Shown here one piece after another: positions 51,429-60,439 of a DNA stretch of 61,013 bases (position 1 is its first letter; every line of letters begins with the position of its first letter). Made by a program: the position numbers and the translations under genes. The stretch lies in NCBI GenBank assembly GCA_029960885.1, contig JASBVV010000017.1, positions 1 to 61,013 of the forward strand, in the 5' to 3' direction. Under the pieces are notes generated by a model. The model searched no databases, was not told the origin of the DNA, and saw nothing but the letters and a program-made list of their open reading frames with translations. Source of the stretch: Kyrpidia sp. (lineage in GTDB: Bacteria; Bacillota; Bacilli; Kyrpidiales; Kyrpidiaceae).

Positions 51429-52034
51429 CTACGAGCGGTTTCGATCCGGCCGGACGCGGCGGACCCACCAGAGTCCGGCCGTCGCCGCGACCAACGTCGC
51501 TATGCCGATCCACAGGGAGGCGTGGCGCATCCAATGACTCACCAGGTGCCACCTGGGACCGAGCAGGCGGCCCAGGAACAGGAACGCCAATATCCACAGC
51601 GCCGCACCCGGGTACGCCCATTGGGCAAAACGTGGGAACGCCATGCGGCCGATCCCCGCCGCGTAAGCCGCCACGTGGCGAATGCCAGGCATAAAATAGG
51701 CAAAAAACAAGGTCCATCCACCGTACCGTTCCAGCCACCCTGCGGCAAAAGCGAGCTTCCCGCCGCCGGCCGCTTTCCGGAACAATCGATCCGCCAAGGG
51801 ACGAAACACCCCGCGCCCCATCAGGTAGCTCAAGGTGATGCCCGAGCAACTCCCCAAAAAAGCGGACATGGCCGTTCCCGCCAGATGAACGGTACCTTGC
51901 CAAGTCAAAAATCCGGCAAAAGTGAGGAGAACCTCGTCCGGAACCGGGACGCCGACCAGGCCCGTGGCCAGAATCAACGCCAGGGCCGCATATCCGTGTT
52001 CAGCGACGAATTGCAACAGATCGGTGCTGTGCAA
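51429..52034 (-). CDS. DedA-family membrane protein
   Basis: A 201-residue protein with about five hydrophobic segments. Family marks are GVPVPDEVLLTFAGFL at residues 27-42, a GSCSGITLSYLMGRG loop, and the conserved F-xR-xxPGxR-like FFAYFMPGIRHVAAYAAGIGRM. DedA proteins recycle lipid carriers and affect envelope charge and antibiotic resistance. TTG 52034 is the start, with GGGGAGA upstream. It lies 17 bases downstream of the DUF309 gene's end on the same strand. Confidence 0.9.
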   Translation of the reverse strand: MHSTDLLQFVAEHGYAALALILATGLVGVPVPDEVLLTFAGFLTWQGTVHLAGTAMSAFLGSCSGITLSYLMGRGVFRPLADRLFRKAAGGGKLAFAAGWLERYGGWTLFFAYFMPGIRHVAAYAAGIGRMAFPRFAQWAYPGAALWILAFLFLGRLLGPRWHLVSHWMRHASLWIGIATLVAATAGLWWVRRVRPDRNRS

Positions 52035-52051
52035 GGTTTCTCTCCCCGGCT

Positions 52052-52477
52052 TCAGTTGCGGCGGCCGGTGGAATCTTGTTCATCCAGAGGCTCCACCCGC
52101 CATCCGATCAACAGTTTTTGAAGGTGTGGATCGGTGATGCGAAGACGCACCGGCGCCGCCCTGTCGGGGGCCGGCCCGCCCGGCGCATCGAAGAGGTCGT
52201 CCATGTCCCGAAGGATGCCTTCCACATCCAACCCCATGTGCACAGGCTGGTGCGGGGCGAGATACGCTTTTGCGGTCCGCCATAATTTCCGGGCTCCGCC
52301 GAGGTTCCCGCTTTCGAGGTGGTAAAGAGAAACCGCCGTTTGGATGAGTCCCTTGAGGAACGGTGGGCGGCCTTGTTCCATCCACAGTTGTTCTCCATAT
52401 TCGTGGCAGTCGTAGAATGCTCGTTCGACATTGAAGAGATAAACGAAATCCACAAAATACCGGGGATAAGCGGCCAT
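52052..52477 (-). CDS. DUF309 family protein
   Basis: A 141-residue soluble, mostly helical protein. The family signature FNVERAFYDCHEYGEQLWMEQGRPP is followed by FLKGLIQTAVSLYHLESGNLGGARKLW. DUF309 proteins form small helical bundles with a conserved HE pair; the biochemical function is unknown. ATG 52477 is chosen because GGAGGGG lies six to eight bases upstream; the longer frame up to 52618 lacks a ribosome site. It is probably co-transcribed with dedA. Confidence 0.88.
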   Translation of the reverse strand: MAAYPRYFVDFVYLFNVERAFYDCHEYGEQLWMEQGRPPFLKGLIQTAVSLYHLESGNLGGARKLWRTAKAYLAPHQPVHMGLDVEGILRDMDDLFDAPGGPAPDRAAPVRLRITDPHLQKLLIGWRVEPLDEQDSTGRRN

Positions 52478-52557
52478 ACACGCCCCTCCGTCGATCCTCT
52501 TCCCCCAAATTATAAGGGATGGCGCCCGGTTTGGCATCCGCTTTTCCGAAGATGCCT

Positions 52558-52586
52558 TTGGCAGGATCCGATTTTTCCAGTACAAT
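52558..52586 (+). promoter_or_regulatory. Sigma-A promoter of the thioredoxin-reductase-like gene
   Basis: TTGGCA (52558-52563), a 17-base spacer and TACAAT (52581-52586), each with one mismatch to consensus, lie 55 bases upstream of the start. Confidence 0.75.
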
Positions 52587-52640
52587 ACGGGCAAGGGTAT
52601 ATCAACGGGCCATTCCACAGCCCCGAGGAGGGATTTTGCA

Positions 52641-53558
52641 TTGGTCTATGACACCGTCATTCTGGGCGGAGGTCCCGCCGGCTTGTCCGCTGCGGTCTAC
52701 GCCCTGCGTTCCGGCCTGAACACCCTGCTGGTGGAACGCGGCCTTTACGGAGGACAGATGCAAAACACGGAGGAAATCGAGAACTACACCGGATTCACGT
52801 CGATCCTGGGTCCGGAGTTGTCGGAGAGAATGCGCGAGCACGCCCAGACGCTCGGATTGCAAACGGAGTTGGGGGAAGTGGAAAGCCTGGAGTTCGGTCC
52901 GCCTGTGCATCGGGTGCACCTGATTGGGGGCGGCGTCCTGGAAACCAAGACGGTGATTATCGCCACCGGTTGTGAACCGAAGAAATTGGGAATTCCCGGT
53001 GAGAGGGAGTTTTCCGGTCGAGGGGTATCCTACTGTGCCGTCTGTGACGGGGCGTTCTTCAAGAACAAAGAGCTCTATGTCATCGGCGGCGGGGACTCGG
53101 CTTGTGAAGAGGGCGTGTACCTGACCCGCCACGCCGCAAAAGTGACCATTGTTCATCGCCGGGAGAAGTTGCGGGCCCAGCCGGTTCTTCAGGAACGGGC
53201 CCGCAACAATGAAAAGATTTCGTTCTTGTTCAACCGGCGACCGGTGGAAATCCAGGGGGATCGAAAAGTGGAACGCCTGGTGTTCGCCGACACCGTCACG
53301 GGCGAGGTGCAAACGGTTCCCGCCGATGGCGTGTTTATCTATATCGGGTTGAAACCGAACACCGAATTTCTTCAAGGGACTTCGCTCATCAATGCCGAGG
53401 GGTGGATCCCCACGGATGATCGGCTCCGCACCTCGGTTCCCGGAGTGTTCGCGGCCGGGGACGTGCGGGACACGTGGCTGAGGCAGGTGATCACCGCGGC
53501 TGCGGACGGAGCGATGGCCGCCATGTCGGCTTACCATTACGTGGAAGAACAATCCTGA
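52641..53558 (+). CDS. Thioredoxin-disulfide-reductase-like flavoprotein
   Basis: A 305-residue FAD/NADPH enzyme with the dinucleotide motif VILGGGPAGLSAAVYA near residue 6, GLYGGQM, the redox-active CAVC (residues 132-135), NADPH-binding VIGGGDSACEEGVYL, HRREKLRA, and VFAAGDVRDTWLRQVITAAADGA. It is close to TrxB but whether it is the main thioredoxin reductase or a paralogue serving another thiol protein cannot be told from the window. TTG 52641 is preceded by GAGGAGGG. A terminator follows. Confidence 0.88.
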   Translation: MVYDTVILGGGPAGLSAAVYALRSGLNTLLVERGLYGGQMQNTEEIENYTGFTSILGPELSERMREHAQTLGLQTELGEVESLEFGPPVHRVHLIGGGVLETKTVIIATGCEPKKLGIPGEREFSGRGVSYCAVCDGAFFKNKELYVIGGGDSACEEGVYLTRHAAKVTIVHRREKLRAQPVLQERARNNEKISFLFNRRPVEIQGDRKVERLVFADTVTGEVQTVPADGVFIYIGLKPNTEFLQGTSLINAEGWIPTDDRLRTSVPGVFAAGDVRDTWLRQVITAAADGAMAAMSAYHYVEEQS

Positions 53559-53573
53559 CCCTCCGCCGTCGTC

Positions 53574-53603
53574 ATCCCGGGGCTTTTTCGCTCCGGGATT
53601 TTT
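53574..53603 (+). terminator. Intrinsic terminator after the reductase gene
   Basis: ATCCCGG (53574-53580) and CCGGGAT (53593-53599) form the stem, followed by TTTTT. An 11-base G run (53609-53619) lies directly downstream. The remaining bases to 53820 hold no gene I can support; a lone TATAAT on the plus strand (53779-53784) is not followed by a plausible gene. Confidence 0.7.
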
Positions 53604-53820
53604 GATCCGGGGGGGGGGGCGGGACCGGCACATCGGGACAGATGAATGGGCGCCGGAGTCCCCGGTCGGGGCTCGACGGCCGGTGATCAATGGAATCGCA
53701 AGAGAAAGGGTCCGCGCTTTCGCTTCATTCCGGGGCTTGCTTTTTCGGGGGCGAGTTCGCTTGATGAGCGGATCGTGTATAATGGGAGGCAGGTCCGGCC
53801 CGATGCCCGGCGCCGGGCGG

Positions 53821-54084
53821 TTACTCACGGTCTTTGTCCTCCGAATCGGACGGCAGGGCCATCAGAAATAACCATTCGAACAAAGACACGCCTGCGACGA
53901 AGGCGACGGTATGGATGGCGGAGGTTTTCAGATCGACGGGGCGGATGTCGTCAAAGTAATACAGCCGGCGCATGTCCGGACTGAGAGATTGTTCCCACTG
54001 CCAGGTGCGCACGTCGCGGACAAAATACCCGACGGCGATCGCCACCAGGATGACTGTGACGATCAAAGACACTTTTCGCACCAT
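53821..54084 (-). CDS. Small two-helix membrane protein, 87 residues
   Basis: An N-terminal helix (VSLIVTVILVAIAVGYFV) and a second near residues 57-76 (IHTVAFVAGVSLFEWLFLMAL) flank a charged loop (WEQSLSPDMRRLYYFDDIRPVD). The C-terminal end is acidic (SEDKD). ATG 54084 has AAGGAGGA upstream with good spacing. I know no family; the long open frame extending upstream on this strand (through 55986) is an artefact. It is divergent from the LCP gene. Confidence 0.75.
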   Translation of the reverse strand: MVRKVSLIVTVILVAIAVGYFVRDVRTWQWEQSLSPDMRRLYYFDDIRPVDLKTSAIHTVAFVAGVSLFEWLFLMALPSDSEDKDRE

Positions 54085-54171
54085 GGCCGATCCTCCTTCG
54101 TCCAACGAGCTCATACAAAACATATCATGAAAGCGAAAAAGATGCCATGTCTGGCGGGTGAGGCGAGTGGG

Positions 54172-55332
54172 ATGACGCCGGGGAAGCGGACGAAGCGTCT
54201 GTGGCTGGCCCTTGTTCTGGTGGTTCTGGCTGCGGTGGGGTATTACGGCATTGGGCTGGCTCGATTCTTGTCCGGCATTTCCGACGGAGCGGAGCCGGGC
54301 TCCTGGCCTTCCGGCGATGTGCGTGTGCTTGTTCTCGGGGTGGACAACCGGGGGCAAGATCCGCACCCCCGCTCGGACACCATGTTGCTGCTGGACATCC
54401 CCCAGGACGGCCGCGGGGTGACCGTGGCGTCGATTCTCAGAGATACCTGGGTTCCGATCCCAGGGGTGGGGCGGGAAAAGATCAATGCCGCTTATGCCGT
54501 GGGTGGGCCCGATTTGGCCAGAAAAACGGTCGAAGCGTGGCTGGGTACGGAGATTCCGTATTATGCGGTCACCGACTTTGAGGGGTTCATTCATATCGTG
54601 GATGCCCTGGGCGGTGTGGACATCGATGTGGAGAAGCCCATGGACTATGTGGACGACGGACGGTACGACATTCACCTCAAACCGGGACTGCAACATCTGG
54701 ATGGCGCCCAGGCCCTGGGATACGTCCGTTTTCGCCATGATGCGCTCGGCGACTACGCCCGGACGGAACGGCAGCGGAAGTTCGTCCAGGCGGTGATCCA
54801 ACAGATGGTTCGCCCGCAAAATCTCGCACGTCTCCCAGGGGTCCTCGCGTCGGTCCAGCCCTACGTACACACCAATCTCTCGTCGGGGGATCTGCTCCGA
54901 CTGGGCTGGCGCTTGTGGCAGGATCGGGGAGACGGGATGGCGCAACTGCAACTGCCGCCGCCGGACGCCTTTCGGGAGGCTTGGTCGGCCGACGGCCAGA
55001 GTATCTTGATCCCCGATACTTCCGCGGTGCGGATGTACGCTCAGCAACATCTGGATCGGGGTCCATCGCCCGTAGAGCCGGGGGGGTCCGCCGGCCCCGG
55101 CAGTCCCTCCGTCGGGAACGGGAACTCGGCCGACACCGGGGTGGTGAGCGGGGAGTGGGTGAATCTTCGCTCGGGTCCGGGCACCGAGTATCCGGCGGTG
55201 GGGCGGGTTGCCCACGGCACGTCCTTTGAGGTGCTGGACAGGCAGCCGGGATGGCTTCACATTCGGTTGGCCGACGGACGGGAAGGTTACGTCAGTGCGT
55301 CCTACGTTGAGGTAACCGGAGCGGGATCGTGA
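54172..55332 (+). CDS. LytR-CpsA-Psr (LCP) family protein with C-terminal SH3 domain
   Basis: A 386-residue protein with an N-terminal membrane anchor (LWLALVLVVLAAVGYYGIGLA) and an extracytoplasmic LCP domain (residues 50-250: RVLVLGVDNRG, DTMLLLDI, SILRDTWVPIPG, GREKINAAYAVGG, VRFRHDALGDYARTERQRKF). LCP proteins attach teichoic acids or other polymers to peptidoglycan. After a Pro/Gly/Ser linker the end is a bacterial SH3 domain (VNLRSGPGTEYPAVGRVAHG). ATG 54172 follows GGGTGAGG; ATG 54127 is an alternative. SH3 would anchor the enzyme to the wall. Confidence 0.9.
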   Translation: MTPGKRTKRLWLALVLVVLAAVGYYGIGLARFLSGISDGAEPGSWPSGDVRVLVLGVDNRGQDPHPRSDTMLLLDIPQDGRGVTVASILRDTWVPIPGVGREKINAAYAVGGPDLARKTVEAWLGTEIPYYAVTDFEGFIHIVDALGGVDIDVEKPMDYVDDGRYDIHLKPGLQHLDGAQALGYVRFRHDALGDYARTERQRKFVQAVIQQMVRPQNLARLPGVLASVQPYVHTNLSSGDLLRLGWRLWQDRGDGMAQLQLPPPDAFREAWSADGQSILIPDTSAVRMYAQQHLDRGPSPVEPGGSAGPGSPSVGNGNSADTGVVSGEWVNLRSGPGTEYPAVGRVAHGTSFEVLDRQPGWLHIRLADGREGYVSASYVEVTGAGS

Positions 55333-55420
55333 CGGGGATGCGAAGAAAAACCTGTCGGGACGAGGCCCGGGTTCATCCCCGGGATGTGAGGACTCGATGA
55401 CCTGAGAGGAGCGATGGAAG

Positions 55421-56200
55421 ATGGAAGGACCGAGAGTGGGAATCGTGACGGCGGCCAGCAAAGGTCTGGGAAGGGCGGTGGCGTTGGAACTGGCGAAGTC
55501 GGGAGTCCATCTTGTAGTCGCCAGCCGGGATGCCGGGCGGATCGAGGCGGCGGCCGCAGCGATTCGCGAAGAGACCGGCGTCGAAGTGGTCCCGGCGGCG
55601 GCCGACGTCTCCTCCAAGGACGGGATCGAAAGGATCGTGCAGACGGCGGCGGATCGATTCGGCCGGGTGGACATCCTGGTCAATAACGCCGGAGGCCCTC
55701 CCGCGGGAACGTTCGAACAGTTCGACGATGCGGCCTGGTATGCGGCTTTCGAACTGAATTTGATGAGCGTGGTGCGCGCCACGCGCCTGGTTGTGCCCCT
55801 TATGAAGCGACAGGGGGGCGGGCGGATCATCAACCTCACGTCGACCTCGGTGAAGCAACCGATCCCCAATCTTGTGTTGTCCAACACCGTTCGGGCCGGG
55901 GTGGCGGGCCTAACCAAGACGTTGTCGATCGAACTGGCCCCGTACAACATCCTGGTCAACAACGTGGCCCCGGGACGAATCGACACGGATCGCGTGCGGG
56001 AACTCGACCAGATGACGGCGGATCGAACCGGCGAGCCCGTGGATCAGGTCCAGAGCCGCTGGTTCGATCAGATTCCCCTCGGCCGCTACGGTACGCCCGA
56101 AGAATTCGCGAAAGTGGTGGCTTTCTTGTGCTCTCCGGCAGCCAGTTACTTGACCGGCCTCACCATTCCGGTGGACGGGGGATTGACCAAGGGACTCTAA
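55421..56200 (+). CDS. Atypical short-chain dehydrogenase/reductase (FabG-like)
   Basis: A 259-residue Rossmann protein. The nucleotide motif reads TAASKGLG instead of TGxxxGIG, and NNAG and [11 protein letters not shown] are present. The catalytic YxxxK appears to be replaced: after NLTSTSVKQ the expected Tyr and Lys positions are Ser and Arg ([14 protein letters not shown]). This fits the FabG-like subgroup lacking the standard catalytic tetrad. Its substrate is unknown and it may not be a standard dehydrogenase. ATG 55421 follows GAGGAGCGATGGAAG. Confidence 0.85.
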   Translation: MEGPRVGIVTAASKGLGRAVALELAKSGVHLVVASRDAGRIEAAAAAIREETGVEVVPAAADVSSKDGIERIVQTAADRFGRVDILVNNAGGPPAGTFEQFDDAAWYAAFELNLMSVVRATRLVVPLMKRQGGGRIINLTSTSVKQPIPNLVLSNTVRAGVAGLTKTLSIELAPYNILVNNVAPGRIDTDRVRELDQMTADRTGEPVDQVQSRWFDQIPLGRYGTPEEFAKVVAFLCSPAASYLTGLTIPVDGGLTKGL

Positions 56201-56229
56201 GTTCCACAGCGTGGGAGGTGCATGTCCGG

Positions 56230-56400
56230 ATGAATCGCATCCAGTACCGCGGGAGATGGTATACATTTCCTGAAGCGGTGGAGGCCGGCTTTGTCCGACC
56301 CACCCGGCGCAATCGTGAGCAGGGAGGTGAGCCGAAGAAAAAGCGACCGGGCAAAAATTTGTTGCTGCGGATTCGCAAATCCCAGGATGAGACGCCGTGA
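56230..56400 (+). CDS. Small basic protein, 56 residues
   Basis: A short frame starting MNRIQYRGRWYTFPEAVEAG and ending in a Lys/Arg-rich tail (KKKRPGKNLLLRIRK). GGGAGGTG lies about ten bases upstream of ATG 56230. It sits between the SDR and metY, on the same strand, and stops just before the metY promoter. No family recognised; the basic tail hints at RNA or DNA contact, but that is speculation. Confidence 0.5.
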   Translation: MNRIQYRGRWYTFPEAVEAGFVRPTRRNREQGGEPKKKRPGKNLLLRIRKSQDETP

Positions 56401-56401
56401 T

Positions 56402-56430
56402 TTGACAGGGTGGTGGATGTCCGTTATAAT
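56402..56430 (+). promoter_or_regulatory. Perfect consensus sigma-A promoter of metY
   Basis: TTGACA (56402-56407), exactly 17 bases, and TATAAT (56425-56430) lie 55 bases upstream of metY. The leader of about 50 bases is too short for an S-box; no CymR-like site was recognised. Confidence 0.9.
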
Positions 56431-56458
56431 CTCCGTAATCCGATTAGGGTACTTATAG

Positions 56459-57775
<1,317 letters not shown>

Positions 57776-57808
57776 GACGGGGAGCGGAGATCCTCGCCAC
57801 TTGTCAAG

Positions 57809-57843
57809 CGGGGGCTTCACAGGATGTGAGCCCCCGTTTTTTG
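57809..57843 (+). terminator. Intrinsic terminator after metY
   Basis: CGGGGGCT-CAC (57809-57819) pairs with GTGAGCCCCCG (57826-57836), followed by six T. Confidence 0.9.
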
Positions 57844-57956
57844 TCAATTTTTTTCCGAGGATCTCGACAGGGTTCAACAGCGTTCCCGAAGGGGATTTCC
57901 CGGCCTGCGGCGAAACAGTGAGCATACGGAAATTTGCGCCTGGGAGGGTGATCGGT

Positions 57957-58328
57957 ATGACGAAGCGAGCCCATGTGGAAGTCAACGTAGGGTCGATCTC
58001 CCTGGTCTACGTGGGAGCCAAGGTCTCCCGGAATCTCGCGGATCGGTTCAGCCGCCGGTGTGAAGAGTTGGATTGCTCTGTCCAGGAAACCCTCACGGCG
58101 TTCATGGAAGCCTTTGTGGACGGGCCCGGAGAACCTCAGGAACCGAGGGAAAACGTCTCGAACGGATTTCCGCCGGCCGGAGACAGATGGCCTCCCACCC
58201 CGTCACCGCTGCATGAGGACTGGCCGAAAGAAGAAGATATCTGTGCGTTCTGGAAGGATATGCAGCACACGGCAGAGGGGGAGCGGGAATCCCGACTTCC
58301 TTTTGTGATTACGCCGTTTCAGAATTGA
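57957..58328 (+). CDS. Hypothetical protein with ribbon-helix-helix-like N-terminus
   Basis: A 123-residue soluble protein. Residues 1-55 (HVEVNVGSISLVYVGAKVSRNL, then RRCEELDCSVQETLTAFMEAFV) look like a beta strand and two helices as in ribbon-helix-helix DNA-binding or antitoxin domains; the rest is Pro/Glu-rich and ends ICAFWKDMQHTAEG. ATG 57957 follows GGGAGGGTGA. No toxin-like partner lies next to it: the next gene is the convergent peptide-binding lipoprotein. The family is not one I recognise. Confidence 0.6.
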   Translation: MTKRAHVEVNVGSISLVYVGAKVSRNLADRFSRRCEELDCSVQETLTAFMEAFVDGPGEPQEPRENVSNGFPPAGDRWPPTPSPLHEDWPKEEDICAFWKDMQHTAEGERESRLPFVITPFQN

Positions 58329-58352
58329 TTGCACGATGCGGGAGCGGCAATG

Positions 58353-58369
58353 GGCCCGGTTCGCGGGCC
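58353..58369. repeat. GC-rich hairpin between convergent genes
   Basis: GGCCCG (58353-58358) and CGGGCC (58364-58369) surround a five-base loop between the ends of the hypothetical gene and the minus-strand lipoprotein gene. No T tract follows on either side. Confidence 0.4.
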
Positions 58370-58401
58370 GTCTCGCCGTCCCCCTCTCCCTGGGGATACG
58401 A

Positions 58402-60030
58402 TTACGGAGTCACTGTGCGGCCCGGATTCACTCCCAACTGATCGAGATGGCGAAAGAGGACCACGGAAGCCGGGCCGGCTTTCTCCAGGTTGACCACAGT
58501 GTGTCGCACCGCCAAAAATCCTTCCGGATAGACCAGAGGCATCAGAGGCACTTCATCGCGGACCGCTTGATCGATCTGGCGGTAGACGGCCAGCCGGGCC
58601 GACGGGTCCTGGGTTTCCCGCGCTTGTTTGAACCACCGGTCCACCTGTGGATGATCGTATTCCTGAAAGTTATATTCTCCACGGCTCGTGAGCAGATCGG
58701 CAAAGGCGTCGGGATCCGGGCCCAGCAAATACGTATTGAGGGCCAGATCAAAATTTTTCTGCGGAGAGTCCAGGATCTGGTAAAACGTGGCGCGGTCCAC
58801 CCCTTTCGGCTGCAATTGGATTCCCGCCGCCGCGGCCTGTTCCGCGAGGTCCTGGGCGATTTTTTCGGTCGTTCGGTCCGAGATGTATAACAACTGCAGG
58901 GTGAGCATCTTCCCGTCCTTGGATCGCCAGCCCGACGGGCCGAGCACATACCCCGCATTGTCCAGCAGCTTTTTCGCCGCCTCGGGATCGGGAGCGGGAG
59001 GGTTCAGATCTTCGTGCGCCCAGTTTCCGGGCGGAAAGAGCGATTGTGCGGGTGCCGCCAGGTCCGCACCGCCGAACCCTTTCACCGCCACCTCCGCCCG
59101 ATCGATCACCATGGCCAGGGCTTTTCGCACGGCCCGATCGGACAATACGGATCCCCGCTGGTGCATCAACAGCGTCACCACCGATTCACTGGGGTACCGG
59201 ATCAGATCGGGCTTCCCCGATGAAGTGTCTTCTCGGATCTTCACCACGTCGGCCGGAGTGGGAACAAAGACGTCGATGGTCCCGCCGGCAAAGGCGGAAC
59301 GCGAATTCGACTCGGGCACAATGCGATACGTTAACTTGTCCACGCCGGGGCGACCGGCAAAATAGTCGTCAAAGCGCCTCAATTCGATACTTTGGCCGCC
59401 TTTCCACTGAACAAACGAAAAAGGACCTGAACCGATCGGGTGATCGTTAAAATGCGGATCCTTGACGTCCCGGGATCCGGAGAACGCGTGTTCGGGAAGG
59501 ATGCCGACGGTGAGCGCGTTGACAAACCCCGCCGAGGGCTGAGGCAGCCGGATTTCCACCGTCTGCTCGTCCACTTGGCGCAACCGGGGCGGCTCGCCGT
59601 CCACCAAAAACAGCGGGCGATACGGCGATTCCACTTGCGGTTCAAGGATTGCCCGATAGGTAAACATCACATCTCCGGCGGTGACCGGTTTGCCGTCGTG
59701 CCATTTGACGCCGGGCCGGAGATGGATGGTGTAGGTGGTGCCGTCCGGGCTCACCGTGACTCGGTCGGCCAAGTCCGGCTGGGGCGTGCCGCCGGGACCT
59801 TCGGATTCCACGCTGTCGAACAAGGCGTGAACCACCGCCAGCGAAGACCGGTCTTCCGCGAAAATCGGATTCAGGGTCTGGGGTTCGGATGTCAAGCCGA
59901 TGGCGATCTCCGTGGGCGGCGGGGGCGGGGGACTGACCGGTTTGCCGGCCAAGCCGCAGCCCCCCGCAAGCAGCGCGGCGGCTCCCGCCAGGGCCCATCG
60001 AATCCGTCTCCCGTGCGGTTTTCGCAACAT
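58402..60030 (-). CDS. Peptide/oligopeptide ABC transporter substrate-binding lipoprotein
   Basis: A 542-residue family-5 solute-binding protein. The N-terminal signal peptide ends in a lipobox (LLAGGC, acylated Cys at about residue 25), followed by a Pro-rich linker and the typical EIAIGLTSEPQTLNPIFAED, DLADRVTVSPDGTTYTIHLRPGVKWHDGKPVTAGDVMFTYR, GSGPFSF and VPLMPLVYPE segments. No permease or ATPase genes lie nearby, so it must share a transporter encoded elsewhere or act in signalling. ATG 60030 has AAAGGAGTACGGC upstream. Confidence 0.93.
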   Translation of the reverse strand: MLRKPHGRRIRWALAGAAALLAGGCGLAGKPVSPPPPPPTEIAIGLTSEPQTLNPIFAEDRSSLAVVHALFDSVESEGPGGTPQPDLADRVTVSPDGTTYTIHLRPGVKWHDGKPVTAGDVMFTYRAILEPQVESPYRPLFLVDGEPPRLRQVDEQTVEIRLPQPSAGFVNALTVGILPEHAFSGSRDVKDPHFNDHPIGSGPFSFVQWKGGQSIELRRFDDYFAGRPGVDKLTYRIVPESNSRSAFAGGTIDVFVPTPADVVKIREDTSSGKPDLIRYPSESVVTLLMHQRGSVLSDRAVRKALAMVIDRAEVAVKGFGGADLAAPAQSLFPPGNWAHEDLNPPAPDPEAAKKLLDNAGYVLGPSGWRSKDGKMLTLQLLYISDRTTEKIAQDLAEQAAAAGIQLQPKGVDRATFYQILDSPQKNFDLALNTYLLGPDPDAFADLLTSRGEYNFQEYDHPQVDRWFKQARETQDPSARLAVYRQIDQAVRDEVPLMPLVYPEGFLAVRHTVVNLEKAGPASVVLFRHLDQLGVNPGRTVTP

Positions 60031-60151
60031 CCTGCCGTACTCCTTTCCTTACCAAACGGTGCATTCCATAAAACGGACAAAATTCCGCAAGTCGCTCTTA
60101 TGATAGCAGAAAAGCCCCCGGCCGTGCACCCGGGTGCACCCGGACGGGACA

Positions 60152-60181
60152 TTGTCGGAAGTCGGGGCGGCCGGGTATAAT
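60152..60181 (+). promoter_or_regulatory. Promoter of the small membrane protein gene at 60230
   Basis: TTGTCG (60152-60157), an 18-base spacer and TATAAT (60176-60181) lie 48 bases before the start; the -10 is perfect. Confidence 0.6.
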
Positions 60182-60229
60182 ACGGGTGATGTCCGGGGGG
60201 AACGTCACCTGGGGAAAGGAGTCGGCGAC

Positions 60230-60397
60230 ATGGTACTGTCCGGGATCTTCTTTATCATTATGGCTTTGTTTGCGCTGAAAGCCCTGATCGGGAGTGTTAG
60301 GGAAAAGGGGTGGGGACGAACGACCTATCTGTTTCTCTCGCTCATTGGCCTGGTATCCGCCGCGTTCATTAATTTTTCGGCGGCCGCGGGCCAGTGA
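60230..60397 (+). CDS. Small two-helix membrane protein, 55 residues
   Basis: Two hydrophobic segments (LSGIFFIIMALFALKALIG and YLFLSLIGLVSAAFINFSA) flank a basic loop (SVREKGWGRTT). ATG 60230 has GGAAAGGAG upstream and its own promoter. Size and topology recall small DUF2759-like membrane proteins of Bacilli, but I am not certain. It converges with the HesB-like gene. Confidence 0.7.
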   Translation: MVLSGIFFIIMALFALKALIGSVREKGWGRTTYLFLSLIGLVSAAFINFSAAAGQ

Positions 60398-60404
60398 GGG
60401 GATC

Positions 60405-60426
60405 GGGCGGGGATGATGCCCCGCCC
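60405..60426. terminator. Hairpin between convergent genes
   Basis: GGGCGGGG (60405-60412) and CCCCGCCC (60419-60426) form a perfect stem around a six-base loop, between the small membrane protein gene and the convergent HesB-like gene. No strong T tract follows. Confidence 0.5.
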
Positions 60427-60439
60427 GGCCGGCGGTCTG

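Noticed and set aside
53821-55986. A 721-codon open frame on the minus strand.
   Set aside because: Most of it lies antisense to the LCP and SDR genes, which have clear domains and ribosome sites. Only its last 87 codons look real and are reported separately.
57957-58328. A toxin-antitoxin pair with the ribbon-helix-helix-like gene as antitoxin.
   Set aside because: No small partner gene lies next to it on the same strand; neighbours are metY and a convergent lipoprotein gene.
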